Shown here piece after piece: positions 42,405 to 51,936 of a DNA stretch of 64,000 nt. The notes below the pieces were generated by a model. The model worked only from the letters and a program-made list of their open reading frames with translations, was not told the DNA's origin and ran no database searches. The translations under genes and the position numbers were made by a program. The first letter of the stretch is position 1. The number at the start of each line of letters is the position of its first letter. Source of the stretch: Draconibacterium mangrovi (GTDB lineage: Bacteria > Bacteroidota > Bacteroidia > Bacteroidales > Prolixibacteraceae); contig NZ_JAAAGB010000011.1 in assembly GCF_010586825.1 (NCBI RefSeq), positions 62,001-126,000 on the forward strand. The letters are read 5' to 3'.

Positions 42405-43199
42405 ATGAGAAAATTATTATTGGTGTTTGTTACAGTTTTGCTGACTGTTTCAGTACATGCACAAAAAACAGCTGACATCGGAATCTGGGGAGGTACATTA
42501 ACATCGGTACATGGCGACATGGATGAAGATGCCCCGTTTCAATCGTTCAATTTAAATTTTGGAGCTTATTTCAGGTATAATTTTAATGCCCGCGTAGCCG
42601 TGCGCGCCATGTTTCTTACCGGCACATTTGCCAGCGAAGGAACAGTAGAAAGTGCGCCATGGGAGTTTGATAAATCGGTTCATGATTTAAGCCTGCAGGC
42701 AGAAATTAATTACCTGAGGTATATTTTAGGTAAGCAAAAACTGAGGTTTAGTCCGTATGTTACATTCGGAATTGGTGTAGCATTTTTTCCCTACACATTT
42801 ACGTCGGGGAGATTAGCGACTGATCCGTTAGGGCCTGCAGGAATATTAGGATTTAATCCTGATCATCCGGAACTGCGGTTTGATGCGGCAGGTGATCCGA
42901 TAGATGTTGAATACGAAGAGTCGGTAGCAACGCCAACCATTCCGTTTGGAATAGGATTTAAATATACCATTGGCGAACGTTTGGGGTTAGGAGTTGAGTA
43001 CCAGATGCGCAAATATATGAGTGATCAATTGGACGATTTGGATGATCCGCTGGCACATGTAAATGGTTTTGGTGAAACCATCACTTATAATGATGGTTCG
43101 CATAACAACGACTGGGCAGGATATTTGGGGGTACATCTCACATATATGATTTTTATAGGCAAAAAGGCTTGTCCGGCCTACGATGCTAAAAATTGGTGA
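42405..43199 (+). CDS. DUF6089-like outer-membrane barrel protein
   Basis: Starting at the ATG at 42405, the 264-residue protein has a signal peptide (MRKLLLVFVTVLLTVSVHAQ) and an OmpA-like eight-strand barrel: DIGIWGGTLTSVHGDM, FNLNFGAYFRYNFNARVAVRAMF, KLRFSPYVTFGIGVAFF, PTIPFGIGFKYTIGERLGLGVEYQMRKYMSD and a last strand before the GKKACPAYDAKNW tail. DUF6089 genes usually sit before uppS and bamA in this phylum. Function is unknown. Its stop TGA overlaps the uppS ATG by one base, so translation is coupled. Confidence 0.82.
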   Translation: MRKLLLVFVTVLLTVSVHAQKTADIGIWGGTLTSVHGDMDEDAPFQSFNLNFGAYFRYNFNARVAVRAMFLTGTFASEGTVESAPWEFDKSVHDLSLQAEINYLRYILGKQKLRFSPYVTFGIGVAFFPYTFTSGRLATDPLGPAGILGFNPDHPELRFDAAGDPIDVEYEESVATPTIPFGIGFKYTIGERLGLGVEYQMRKYMSDQLDDLDDPLAHVNGFGETITYNDGSHNNDWAGYLGVHLTYMIFIGKKACPAYDAKNW

Positions 43200-43942
43200 T
43201 GAAAACAGTTGACAGATTAGATAGAAATAATATTCCAAAGCATATTGCCATTATTATGGATGGCAACGGAAGGTGGGCCGCAAAACATGGCAAACCCCGC
43301 GTTATGGGACACGAGAATGGCGTTGAGTCTGTTCGTGCCGTAGTGGAGGGAGCCGGCGAAATTGGCGTAAAACACCTCACTCTTTATGCATTTTCTACCG
43401 AAAACTGGGACCGCCCAAAAGAAGAAGTTGAAGCACTTATGGCGCTTTTGGTGCATGCCATTGAAGCCGAAACACAGGAGCTAAACAAAAACAATGTAAG
43501 GCTTAGCGTTATCGGATGTGTGGATGTGATGCCCGAAAATGTGCAGGCAAAACTTCAGGGTTGTGTTGATGCATTACAAAATAATACCGGGTTGAATCTG
43601 GTGCTGGCTTTAAGTTACAGCGGAAGATGGGATGTGCTTAATGCCGTAAAAAAACTGGCCGACGATTTGGCTAATAACAAGATTACACAAGAAAAAATAA
43701 ATAACGAACTGTTCCAAGATTATTTGTCTACCTCAGAATTGCCTGATCCGGAGCTAATGATAAGAACCAGCGGCGAATATCGGATTAGTAACTTTCTGTT
43801 GTGGCAGATAGCTTACTCTGAGTTGTATTTTACGAACAAATTATGGCCCGATTTTAGAAAAGAAGATTTATATGAAGCCATTCTTGATTATCAGAACAGA
43901 GAGAGAAGATTTGGAAAAACAAGTGAACAGTTAACGAGCTAA
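43199..43942 (+). CDS. uppS: Isoprenyl transferase (undecaprenyl diphosphate synthase)
   Basis: The 247-residue enzyme makes the C55 lipid carrier for peptidoglycan and polysaccharide synthesis. It shows HIAIIMDGNGRWA, with the catalytic aspartate, then GHENGVESVRAVV, TLYAFSTENWDRP, LVLALSYSGRWD and the SELPDPELMIRTSGEYRISNFLLWQ end block. The ATG at 43199 overlaps the preceding stop (TGATG). BamA begins 4 bp after its stop. Confidence 0.97.
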   Translation: MKTVDRLDRNNIPKHIAIIMDGNGRWAAKHGKPRVMGHENGVESVRAVVEGAGEIGVKHLTLYAFSTENWDRPKEEVEALMALLVHAIEAETQELNKNNVRLSVIGCVDVMPENVQAKLQGCVDALQNNTGLNLVLALSYSGRWDVLNAVKKLADDLANNKITQEKINNELFQDYLSTSELPDPELMIRTSGEYRISNFLLWQIAYSELYFTNKLWPDFRKEDLYEAILDYQNRERRFGKTSEQLTS

Positions 43943-43946
43943 TTTT

Positions 43947-46655
43947 ATGACTAGAATCAAAAGACCATTAGTCGCCTTTTTATTCCTTTTTGTAGCGTTT
44001 GTGCCACAGCTTTTTGCACAAGAAGCTGATAGTACAAACTTTTCAATCTACTATTCAAGCGCACGCAAGTATACAATTGCCGATGTGCAGGTTTCAGGAA
44101 TCCGCTATCTGGATAAAGATGTGCTTATCCAGCTGTCGGGTTTAAAAGTAGGCGATGAAATAATGGTACCCGGAGATGCAATTACAATTGCGATAAAAAA
44201 ACTCTGGCAACAGGGCCTGTTTTCCGATGTAAAAATACAGGCAACTAAAATTATCGGAAATCAGATTTGGATAGATATTTATTTGCAGGAACGGCCTCGT
44301 TTGGGGGATGTAAATTTTTATGGTGTTTCAAAATCGGAAAAGGACGACATTACCGAAAAGGTTTTACTCTTGCGGGGAAGTCAGATCACCGATCACCAGG
44401 TAAACAGTGCCGAACGAACAATTATGAATATTTTCCACGGTAAGGGTTTCCTTAACACCGAGGTTAACATTGTTCAGCGCGACGATACCACCCAAAACAA
44501 CAGCGTAATTCTGGATATTTACGTTGACAAAAAAGAAAAGGTAAAGGTTAATAATATAGATATTGAAGGCAACGAGGCACTTTCGGATGTTACATTGGAA
44601 CGTGCCATGAAGAAAACAAACGAAAAATCGTTGCGAAATTTCTTTAAAACCAAAAAATTCCTTCAGGAAGAATACGATAAAGATCAGGCAAACCTAATCG
44701 ATAAATACAACGAAAAAGGTTACCGCGATGCGATTATTGTCGACGATTCGGTTTACCAGGTAGAAGTTGGGCGAAAAAACAAACCCCGGGTTAATATCGA
44801 TTTAGACGTTGAAGAAGGCGATAAATACTACTTTGGAGATATTCGCTGGGTGGGTAATACTGTTTATCCTTCCGATTATCTCGATTTGGTTCTGGGGATT
44901 AAAAAAGGAGATGTATTTAACCAAAAGATACTGGATAAACGCCTGTTCGATAACGAAGAAGGTTTGAACAATCTTTATCTCGACAGAGGTTACCTGTTTT
45001 TTGACCTCGATCCTGTAGAGGTGAATGTTAACGGCGATACCATCAATTATGAAATGCGTATTATCGAGGGTGAGCAGGCAACAATAAACGAAGTGCGTAT
45101 TGTGGGTAACACAAAAACACACGAACATGTTGCCCGTCGCGAACTTCGTACTTATCCAGGAGATCTTTTCAGTAAAACATTGCTGATGCGTTCGTACAGG
45201 GAATTGGCGCAGCTCGGACACTTCGATCCGGAAGCCATTAACCCCGATGTTCAGCCTCACCCCGAAGATGGAACAGTGGATATTGAATATCAACTACAGG
45301 AAAAAGCAAACGACCAGATTGAGCTTTCCGGAGGTTGGGGAGCCGGTATGTTTGTTGGATCGGTAGGTTTAAAATTTGCCAACTTTTCGGTTCGTAACAT
45401 CTTTAATAAAGAAGCCTGGCGTCCACTGCCTACCGGCGATGGACAGACACTGAGTTTGCGTTATCAAACAAGTGGTAAATATTATCGTACGGTAAGTTTG
45501 TCGTTTATTGAGCCGTGGTTAGGTGGTAAAAAACCTAATTCATTTTCGGTGTCCTTATCGCACTCGCGAATTAATTATAGCGCTAACCGATATACTCAAC
45601 GCTATAATCCATACGGTTATGGCAGCAGTTATGGCTATTCACCTTATGGTTATGGTGGTGGTTATGGTGGCTACTCTCCATATGGCGGCGGCTATTCTCC
45701 TTACGGCTATGGTGGTTATAATTCATACCCGCAATACCAGTATAACTACGATTCGGAAAATGAGAACGAAGATGATGATCAGATATGGGAAACCACGGCA
45801 TTGGCTTTGGGTTACGGATATCGTTTATCGTGGCCTGATGACTACTTTACTGTGTATCATGAATTGTCGCTGGAGCATTATAACCTTCGAAACATGGGAA
45901 GTATGTTCTATTTTATGGCCGACGAAAATGGCCAGGTAAACGGAACATTTAATAACCTGAGTTTTAAAACGGTTTTCGGACGTAGTTCGGTGGATAACCC
46001 ACTATACTCGCGAAGAGGTTCAAATCTTTCGCTGGCTTTAAAAATGACACCACCTTATTCGTTGTTTAATGGTAAAGATTATTCGGACGAAAGCATAACC
46101 AATGATGAGCGATACAAATGGATTGAATATCATAAGTGGTTGTTAAAGGGTGATTGGTACACCCCATTAACAAATCCGAGCGGAGATCATACACTGGTGT
46201 TAAGAACTGCACTTGAAATGGGGTTCCTTGGTTATTTCGACTCAGGACGTAAATCACCTTTCGAAGGTTTTATTGTTGGTGGTTCCGGTATGTCGGGATA
46301 CAATATTTATGGTACCGATTATATTGCGCTGCGTGGTTACAAAGACTACAGTTTGAGTCCGAGAAATGGTTCGAACATGTATTCTAAGTTCACTACAGAA
46401 CTTCGTTTCCCGATTACTTTGAAACCGAGTGCTACTATTTATGCGCTTGCTTTTATGGAGGCAGGTAACGCAGGAATCAGTTTCCAGAATTATGTACCGT
46501 TTAAGTTGCACCGTTCAGCTGGTGTTGGTGTACGTATCTTCCTGCCAATGTTCGGATTAATGGGAATCGACTGGGGGTATGGATTTGACGAGGTACCGGG
46601 TGTTTCCGATGCTGCAGGTAGCCAGTTCCACTTCGTAATTGGTCAGCAGTTCTAA
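43947..46655 (+). CDS. bamA: Outer membrane protein assembly factor BamA (Omp85)
   Basis: The 902-residue protein has a signal peptide (ending LFAQE), five POTRA-like domains (about 35-430; for example TIADVQVSGIRYLDKDVLIQLSGL, KVNNIDIEGNEALSDVTLERAMKK, TINEVRIVGNTKTHEHVARREL) and an Omp85 barrel ending in FHFVIGQQF. It folds beta-barrels into the outer membrane. The barrel contains an insert of about 60 residues (554-615) made of YGYSPYGYGG-type repeats followed by an acidic patch (ENEDDD), between strands starting NSFSVSLSHS and ETTALALGYG. This is unusual for BamA and is probably an extracellular loop. The next genes are two Skp-like chaperones. Confidence 0.93.
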   Translation: MTRIKRPLVAFLFLFVAFVPQLFAQEADSTNFSIYYSSARKYTIADVQVSGIRYLDKDVLIQLSGLKVGDEIMVPGDAITIAIKKLWQQGLFSDVKIQATKIIGNQIWIDIYLQERPRLGDVNFYGVSKSEKDDITEKVLLLRGSQITDHQVNSAERTIMNIFHGKGFLNTEVNIVQRDDTTQNNSVILDIYVDKKEKVKVNNIDIEGNEALSDVTLERAMKKTNEKSLRNFFKTKKFLQEEYDKDQANLIDKYNEKGYRDAIIVDDSVYQVEVGRKNKPRVNIDLDVEEGDKYYFGDIRWVGNTVYPSDYLDLVLGIKKGDVFNQKILDKRLFDNEEGLNNLYLDRGYLFFDLDPVEVNVNGDTINYEMRIIEGEQATINEVRIVGNTKTHEHVARRELRTYPGDLFSKTLLMRSYRELAQLGHFDPEAINPDVQPHPEDGTVDIEYQLQEKANDQIELSGGWGAGMFVGSVGLKFANFSVRNIFNKEAWRPLPTGDGQTLSLRYQTSGKYYRTVSLSFIEPWLGGKKPNSFSVSLSHSRINYSANRYTQRYNPYGYGSSYGYSPYGYGGGYGGYSPYGGGYSPYGYGGYNSYPQYQYNYDSENENEDDDQIWETTALALGYGYRLSWPDDYFTVYHELSLEHYNLRNMGSMFYFMADENGQVNGTFNNLSFKTVFGRSSVDNPLYSRRGSNLSLALKMTPPYSLFNGKDYSDESITNDERYKWIEYHKWLLKGDWYTPLTNPSGDHTLVLRTALEMGFLGYFDSGRKSPFEGFIVGGSGMSGYNIYGTDYIALRGYKDYSLSPRNGSNMYSKFTTELRFPITLKPSATIYALAFMEAGNAGISFQNYVPFKLHRSAGVGVRIFLPMFGLMGIDWGYGFDEVPGVSDAAGSQFHFVIGQQF

Positions 46656-46719
46656 CAGAAAATAGCTTTGGCATAAAATATGATAGACAAAAACCAGTTT
46701 AACTAAAAAAGAATTTGCC

Positions 46720-47232
46720 ATGAAGAAAATTATTTTATCAATTGCAGTAATATTTTCAGTAACGTTATTTGCAAACGCTCAGAAATTCGCGTTTATCGAT
46801 TCTGAATACATTATGGAAAACATTCCATCGTTTAACGCTGCTCAGGAGCAACTGAATCAGTTGTCGTCGCAGTACCAAAAAGAACTGGAATCGATGCATG
46901 CTGAAATCGAACAAATGTACCAGGATTTTCAGGCCGAAAGTGTACTGTTGTCTGAAGACATGAAACGCAAACGCGAGGATGTGATTATAACTAAAGAAAA
47001 AGATTATAAAACATTGCAACGTAAGTATTTCGGACCAAGTGGCGACCTTTTCAAAAAACGTCAGGGATTGATTAAGCCTATTCAGGACGACATCTTTAAC
47101 GCCGTTCAGGAATTAGCTACCGATGGTAGCTATGCCGTGATTTTTGATAAGGCCGGCGATGCTACTTTATTTTATACCAATCCACGGTACGATTTGAGCG
47201 ATGAAGTGCTTAGAAAACTGGGGTATAAATAA
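46720..47232 (+). CDS. OmpH/Skp-family periplasmic chaperone (first copy)
   Basis: The 170-residue protein has a signal peptide (ending LFANAQ) and the OmpH form: a short beta start (KFAFIDSEYIMENIPSFNAAQEQL), a long charged coiled coil (50-115) and a beta end (SYAVIFDKAG.. DATLFYTNPRYDLSDEVLRKLGY). Skp holds unfolded outer-membrane proteins for BamA, which fits the position 64 bp after bamA. It resembles the next gene, a second paralogue. Confidence 0.92.
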   Translation: MKKIILSIAVIFSVTLFANAQKFAFIDSEYIMENIPSFNAAQEQLNQLSSQYQKELESMHAEIEQMYQDFQAESVLLSEDMKRKREDVIITKEKDYKTLQRKYFGPSGDLFKKRQGLIKPIQDDIFNAVQELATDGSYAVIFDKAGDATLFYTNPRYDLSDEVLRKLGYK

Positions 47233-47311
47233 ATAAATAATTCGGTTTTTAAAATAGAACGATTCAATCTAAATCAATTGTTCATTTTAATTATTAATTG
47301 GTATTAAATAC

Positions 47312-47319
47312 TATATTTG
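47312..47319 (+). promoter_or_regulatory. -7 box for the second ompH gene
   Basis: TATATTTG matches TAnnTTTG and lies 28 bp before the ATG at 47347. A -33 TTTG is not seen at 19 bases. Confidence 0.4.
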
Positions 47320-47346
47320 CAAGCAAAAATTAAGACCACTTTGATT

Positions 47347-47871
47347 ATGAGAAATTTAATGAAATTAATGGCAGTGCTAGTGTTCACTGTAGCATCATAT
47401 ACTGCTGCCAATGCTCAATCTTTAAAATTCGGACACATCGACCTGCAGGCATTAGTTCAGGTTATGCCGGAAAGAACTGCTGCTGAAGCCGAGTTTAATG
47501 TATTTCAGGGGGAATTGGAAGAAATTCTTGGTGAAATGCAAAAAGATTACCAGGCAAAATTAGGCGAATTTGAAGCAATGGGAGAAGAGGTTTCGGATAT
47601 TAAAAGAAATGCAAAGATTGCCGAAATTCAGGATGTACAACAACGTATCCAGAATTACCAGATAACTGCACAACAACAGGTGCAACAAAAACAAGCCGAG
47701 CTTTTAGGACCTGTTTTTGATAAAGCTGAAAAAGCAATTGAAGACGTAGCTAAGGAACAAGGTCTGATTTATGTTTTCGATTCAGGTGCTGGAAACAGAA
47801 CTATCCTTTACAAGTCGAACCAAAGTGTTGATGTTTTACCTTTGGTAAAAACTAAATTGGGTATTCAGTAA
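47347..47871 (+). CDS. OmpH/Skp-family periplasmic chaperone (second copy)
   Basis: Starting at the ATG at 47347, the 174-residue protein has a signal peptide (MRNLMKLMAVLVFTVASYTAANAQ) and the same plan as its neighbour: KFGHIDLQALVQVMPERTAAEAEF, a glutamine-rich coiled coil (QQRIQNYQITAQQQVQQKQAE), and a beta end (LIYVFDSGAG..RTILYKSNQSVDVLPLVKTKLGIQ). A -7 box and a terminator at 47895 suggest it can be expressed independently of bamA. Confidence 0.92.
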   Translation: MRNLMKLMAVLVFTVASYTAANAQSLKFGHIDLQALVQVMPERTAAEAEFNVFQGELEEILGEMQKDYQAKLGEFEAMGEEVSDIKRNAKIAEIQDVQQRIQNYQITAQQQVQQKQAELLGPVFDKAEKAIEDVAKEQGLIYVFDSGAGNRTILYKSNQSVDVLPLVKTKLGIQ

Positions 47872-47894
47872 GAAATTGATTTACTACAATATTG

Positions 47895-47928
47895 AAAACC
47901 GCTTGTCGAAAGATAAGCGGTTTTTTTT
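47895..47928 (+). terminator. Intrinsic terminator of the bamA/ompH block
   Basis: AAAACCGCTT (47895-47904) pairs with AAGCGGTTTT (47915-47924) over a 10-nt loop, followed by T for a total run of eight. Confidence 0.9.
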
Positions 47929-48064
47929 ATGCGCTTTTCTTTTTAAACATATTGGATTGATAGGAGATAAAAACTATATTTATTGATCTCAAAAATCCTG
48001 ACAGCGGGTTGTTCAGGAAAAAGAGGAAGGTGATAAAAACCAGACATCTAACTAAAATAAACAT

Positions 48065-49903
48065 ATGAAGGCAGCGAAGATAAACAAGGAAAATACCAAA
48101 AAGGAGCGGATAGAAAATACTAAACTTTTTGAAATTGCCTGGGAGGTTTGCAACCAGGTAGGAGGGATTTACACGGTAATTCGCTCAAAAGTGCCATCGG
48201 TGATTGATAAATGGGGCAATGAGAATTATTTCCTTATCGGGCCTTATTTTGCCGAGCAGGCAGCAGCACATTTCGATCCGGCAACCGATTTCTCGACACC
48301 CATTGGTAAGGCCGTTTTGGAAATGCAGTCGCGTGGCTTCGAAGTGTATTACGGACAATGGATCGTCTCTGGTCGGCCGAATGTGATTCTTTTTAACCCG
48401 TATTCGATTTACGACAAACTGGGTGAAATAAAATATTACCTGTTTAAAGATTATAATATTGCCATTCCCGATGGTGATGAGTTGCTGGATAAAGTGGCAG
48501 CTTTTGGATTTCAGGTGAAAGAGTTTTTTCATTATTTGTGCGGAAGCGATTTTTGTAACGAAAATATTATCGCGCACTTTCACGAGTGGATGGCTGGTTT
48601 GCCAATTCCCGGAATACGAAAATCGAATCTGAATATAAAAACGGTATTTACCACTCATGCAACATTGCTGGGGCGTTACCTGGCCATGAATGATCAGGAA
48701 TTTTACAGTCATTTACCATTTTACAATTGGGAAGAGGAAGCCAATAAATTTAATGTGGCGCCCATTGCAAATATCGAACGCGCATCGGCACACGGTGCAC
48801 ATGTATTTACCACGGTAAGTGAAGTAACAGCTCGCGAGTGTACGCATTTATTGGGCCGAACACCGGATATGATTCTGCCAAACGGATTGAACATTGAACG
48901 ATTCGAGGCAACTCACGAAGTGCAAAACCAACACGTTCAGGTGAAGAAAAAGATCCATGAGTTTGTAATGGGGCACTTTTTTCAGAGTTATTCTTTCGAT
49001 CTGGATAAAACCCTTTATTTCTTTACTTCGGGGCGCTACGAGTACCAAAATAAAGGTTACGATTTAACGCTTGAAGCGCTGGCTCGTTTAAACTGGAAAA
49101 TGCAGCAGGCCGGAACTGATATGACGGTGGTTTCGTTCTTTATTACCAAAAGGCCGTTTTATTCATTTAACCCTGAAGTATTGCAGTCGAAAGCACAAAT
49201 TGAGGATGTTGGCCGCGTAGTGGAAGAGATTAAAGAACAGGTAGGGCACAGGCTGTATAACGAAATTACACGAATAACAGGTAGTTATCAGTTTCCGGAT
49301 TTAAGAGATTTGGTTGACGATTACCTGCGATTGAAATTGCGACGTAACGTACAAAGTTGGAAAACACAGAACCTGCCAAAGGTAGTAACGCATGCTTTGG
49401 TTGACGATGCAAAAGATGAAATATTGAATTTCCTGCGTACCTCGAACCTGGTAAATAACCGGCATGATAAAGTTAAAATTGTATATCACCCTGATTTTAT
49501 AGCAACAACGAATCCCTTGTTTAAAATGGATTACACACAGTTTGTGCGCGGATGTCACCTCGGTATTTTCCCGAGTATGTACGAGCCTTGGGGTTATACT
49601 CCACTTGAATGCCTGGCAAGTGGTCTGCCATCGATAACCAGTAATCTGGCAGGATTTGGCGATTATGTGGTGAACAATGTTGAAGATCACGATAACAAAG
49701 GAATGTTCATTATCGACCGGACCGATGGTAATTTTAACCGCGCAGCAGAAGAGTTGGCGAACATGTTGTTTGAGTTTGTAAACTTATCGCGCCGCGACCG
49801 GATAGCCTTGCGTTATCGTTGCGAGGAAGCGGCTATGCATTTCGACTGGTCGAACCTTGGTAAATTTTATGATGAAGCTTATAAACTGGTTTCTGAGCGT
49901 TAA
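48065..49903 (+). CDS. GT3-type glycogen synthase
   Basis: The 612-residue protein looks like the eukaryotic-type (GT3) glycogen synthase rather than GlgA. It begins LFEIAWEVCNQVGGIYTVI and has the donor-site block SMYEPWGYTPLECLASGLPSITSNLAGFG near 505-535, with TTHATLLGRYLA and FTTVSEVTARECTHLLGR earlier. GT3 enzymes use UDP-glucose and several Bacteroidota have them. Partners such as GlgB or GlgP are not in this window; malQ is. murI starts 20 bp downstream, but the two need not be linked. Confidence 0.88.
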   Translation: MKAAKINKENTKKERIENTKLFEIAWEVCNQVGGIYTVIRSKVPSVIDKWGNENYFLIGPYFAEQAAAHFDPATDFSTPIGKAVLEMQSRGFEVYYGQWIVSGRPNVILFNPYSIYDKLGEIKYYLFKDYNIAIPDGDELLDKVAAFGFQVKEFFHYLCGSDFCNENIIAHFHEWMAGLPIPGIRKSNLNIKTVFTTHATLLGRYLAMNDQEFYSHLPFYNWEEEANKFNVAPIANIERASAHGAHVFTTVSEVTARECTHLLGRTPDMILPNGLNIERFEATHEVQNQHVQVKKKIHEFVMGHFFQSYSFDLDKTLYFFTSGRYEYQNKGYDLTLEALARLNWKMQQAGTDMTVVSFFITKRPFYSFNPEVLQSKAQIEDVGRVVEEIKEQVGHRLYNEITRITGSYQFPDLRDLVDDYLRLKLRRNVQSWKTQNLPKVVTHALVDDAKDEILNFLRTSNLVNNRHDKVKIVYHPDFIATTNPLFKMDYTQFVRGCHLGIFPSMYEPWGYTPLECLASGLPSITSNLAGFGDYVVNNVEDHDNKGMFIIDRTDGNFNRAAEELANMLFEFVNLSRRDRIALRYRCEEAAMHFDWSNLGKFYDEAYKLVSER

Positions 49904-49923
49904 AATATAATCCATTTGAAAGT

Positions 49924-50751
49924 ATGAAATCCTCTCCAATTGGAGTTTTTGATTCCGGGTACGGTGGGCTTACCGTTTTGAAAGAGTTAATAAAATCGAT
50001 GCCCGAATACGACTTTTTATACCTTGGTGATAATGCCCGGACACCTTACGGCACACGGTCGTTCGATGTGGTTTACGATTATACGTTGCAGGCAGTAAAA
50101 TATTTGTTTGCACAAGGATGCCCACTGGTTATTATTGCCTGTAACACCGCCTCGGCAAAGGCTTTGCGTAATATTCAAATGTTGGATTTACCGCATCTGG
50201 CTCCCGATAATCGTGTGTTGGGAGTAATCCGTCCGAGCGTTGAAAAGGTTGCGGAAATAACCCGGAACGGGCACATTGGTGTTTTGGGAACTGTTGGTAC
50301 AGTGGTTTCGGAGTCGTACCCAATAGAACTGGAAAAGTGGTCGGAAGGACATGTCAAGTCAACCGTGCAGGAAGCTTGCCCCATGTGGGTACCCTTGGTA
50401 GAGAATAATGAAATAGATAATCCGGGAGCCGATTATTTTGTGAAAAAAAATATTGACTCCGTATTTCAGAAAGATAATTCATTAGATACCCTTATTCTGG
50501 GGTGTACGCATTATCCATTGTTGATTGATGTGATTAAAAAGTATGTGCCCGAAAATATTAATATTTTAACCCAGGGAGCCATTGTTGCCGAAAAACTGGT
50601 TGATTATTTACAACGCCATCCTAAAATGGAAGAACGTTTAACCAAAGGAGGAAGTCTGAAATACCAGACTACAGAATCAGCTGCCACTTTCGAAAGCAAA
50701 GCCGCCTTATTTATGGGTAGTGAGGTGAACGCCAAAACGGTTCACCTCTAA
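49924..50751 (+). CDS. murI: Glutamate racemase
   Basis: The 275-residue protein makes D-glutamate for peptidoglycan. Key features are GVFDSGYGGLTVL with D10 and S11, LGDNARTPYG, the first catalytic cysteine C73 in IACNTASA and the second C194 in LGCTHYPLL. The length is normal. It ends convergently, 12 bp from the kinase gene on the other strand. Confidence 0.97.
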   Translation: MKSSPIGVFDSGYGGLTVLKELIKSMPEYDFLYLGDNARTPYGTRSFDVVYDYTLQAVKYLFAQGCPLVIIACNTASAKALRNIQMLDLPHLAPDNRVLGVIRPSVEKVAEITRNGHIGVLGTVGTVVSESYPIELEKWSEGHVKSTVQEACPMWVPLVENNEIDNPGADYFVKKNIDSVFQKDNSLDTLILGCTHYPLLIDVIKKYVPENINILTQGAIVAEKLVDYLQRHPKMEERLTKGGSLKYQTTESAATFESKAALFMGSEVNAKTVHL

Positions 50752-50763
50752 AAAGAGTATTTC

Positions 50764-51861
50764 CTAATTCTGTAATTCAGAGATATACGATTTTACAAAA
50801 TCATCCATTTGCTCAAACTGCTGCTCCATGCTTTGCAATAGCTTGTATTGTGCGCGTGCACGAACCAGGTTATGATCGGGCGATTTTGTTTTGTAATAAT
50901 TATCTCCGTCGATATAGTCCATCAGAAATCGCAGAACCTGTTCATAAGTAATGTGTCGAGCCGAAAATGCCAGGTATTCAATTTCTTTCGGGCTTAAAAA
51001 TGAGGCCGTTTCTTCCAGATATCCCTTGGCAAAAGCTTTAAAGATTTCCAAATCCATCGAAACATTATCCAGGTTCTTGTCGTCTTCCAAACCGGTGTTG
51101 GTGTAAAAACGCATGGCATCGCCAAAGTCGTTTAAAACTGTGCTGCTAAGTACGGTATCCAAATCGATCACACAAAGCACTTCGCCGTTTTTATTGAAAA
51201 GAATGTTGTTTATTTTGGTGTCGTTATGGCTGATACGTGTTGGAATTACGCCGTTTTCCACCAGTTCCCAAAACGCCAGCATTTCCTCTTTTCTGCTTTC
51301 AATCCACGAAATTTCTTCACTCACTTCAGCTTTTCTGCCAACCGGATCTTTTGCCAGCACTTCATCCCACTGTTTAAAGCGGTAGCGGATATCGTGAAAG
51401 CCCGGAAGAATATTTACAAGTGGCTCTTTTAAATCGGCCACCAGCGACTGGAATTTGCCAATTCCTTTACCACCAGCATACGCCAGTTCTGGATTTTCTG
51501 CAGCTTCGTAGGCAATAGTGTCTTCTATAAATAGACAAACTGCCCAAAATTCCTCTTCGTCATCCAGAAAATAAAGCTTTTCATCGTTTGTGGGAATGAT
51601 GGTCATTGCCTCGCGCAACGGATCGCCACCGGCATCAACAACTTTCTTTTTAATATGCGTGCAAACTTTTTGAATATTCTCCATCATCGCAGGGATGGGG
51701 GAGAAGATGTTCTTGTTTTTGCGCTGTAAAATATATCGGGGGCCACTGTTTTTGGTCGAAATAATAAAGGTGTCGTTTATAAAACCTTCTCCCAACGGTT
51801 TTACGTTTTCAATTTCACCCTCTAGTTGAAAGTGTTGTGCAATGTTCGTTAGATTCGTCAT
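50764..51861 (-). CDS. APH-fold small-molecule kinase (sugar 1-kinase-like)
   Basis: The 365-residue protein has the aminoglycoside phosphotransferase/choline kinase fold. The N-terminal lobe shows LGEGFINDTFII and YILQRKNK; the catalytic loop is ISHNDTKINNILF; the metal-binding segment is VIDLDTVL. N-acetylhexosamine 1-kinase (NahK) and the AmgK cell-wall-recycling kinase belong to this fold. The upstream gene, separated by 75 bp, encodes a sugar nucleotidyltransferase, so the pair could turn a free sugar into sugar 1-phosphate and then NDP-sugar. Substrate assignment is inference. Confidence 0.82.
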   Translation of the reverse strand: MTNLTNIAQHFQLEGEIENVKPLGEGFINDTFIISTKNSGPRYILQRKNKNIFSPIPAMMENIQKVCTHIKKKVVDAGGDPLREAMTIIPTNDEKLYFLDDEEEFWAVCLFIEDTIAYEAAENPELAYAGGKGIGKFQSLVADLKEPLVNILPGFHDIRYRFKQWDEVLAKDPVGRKAEVSEEISWIESRKEEMLAFWELVENGVIPTRISHNDTKINNILFNKNGEVLCVIDLDTVLSSTVLNDFGDAMRFYTNTGLEDDKNLDNVSMDLEIFKAFAKGYLEETASFLSPKEIEYLAFSARHITYEQVLRFLMDYIDGDNYYKTKSPDHNLVRARAQYKLLQSMEQQFEQMDDFVKSYISELQN

Positions 51862-51885
51862 GATGGTTTAGCTATGTTAGAAAAT

Positions 51886-51914
51886 GAAGTCGGAAAATTC
51901 TGGTTTCCGACTTC
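51886..51914 (-). terminator. Hairpin between nucleotidyltransferase and kinase genes
   Basis: GAAGTCGGAAA (51886-51896) pairs perfectly with TTTCCGACTTC (51904-51914). On the minus strand the tail is ATTTTC, a weak T run. It may cause partial termination, so the kinase is made at a lower level or from its own start. Confidence 0.6.
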
Positions 51915-51936
51915 TTGTTTTATATAATTATACTTT

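Noticed and set aside
45523-45939. 138-codon plus-strand and 72-codon minus-strand frames rich in Met/His/Val inside bamA
   Set aside because: They are shadows of the Tyr/Gly codon repeat of bamA in other frames.
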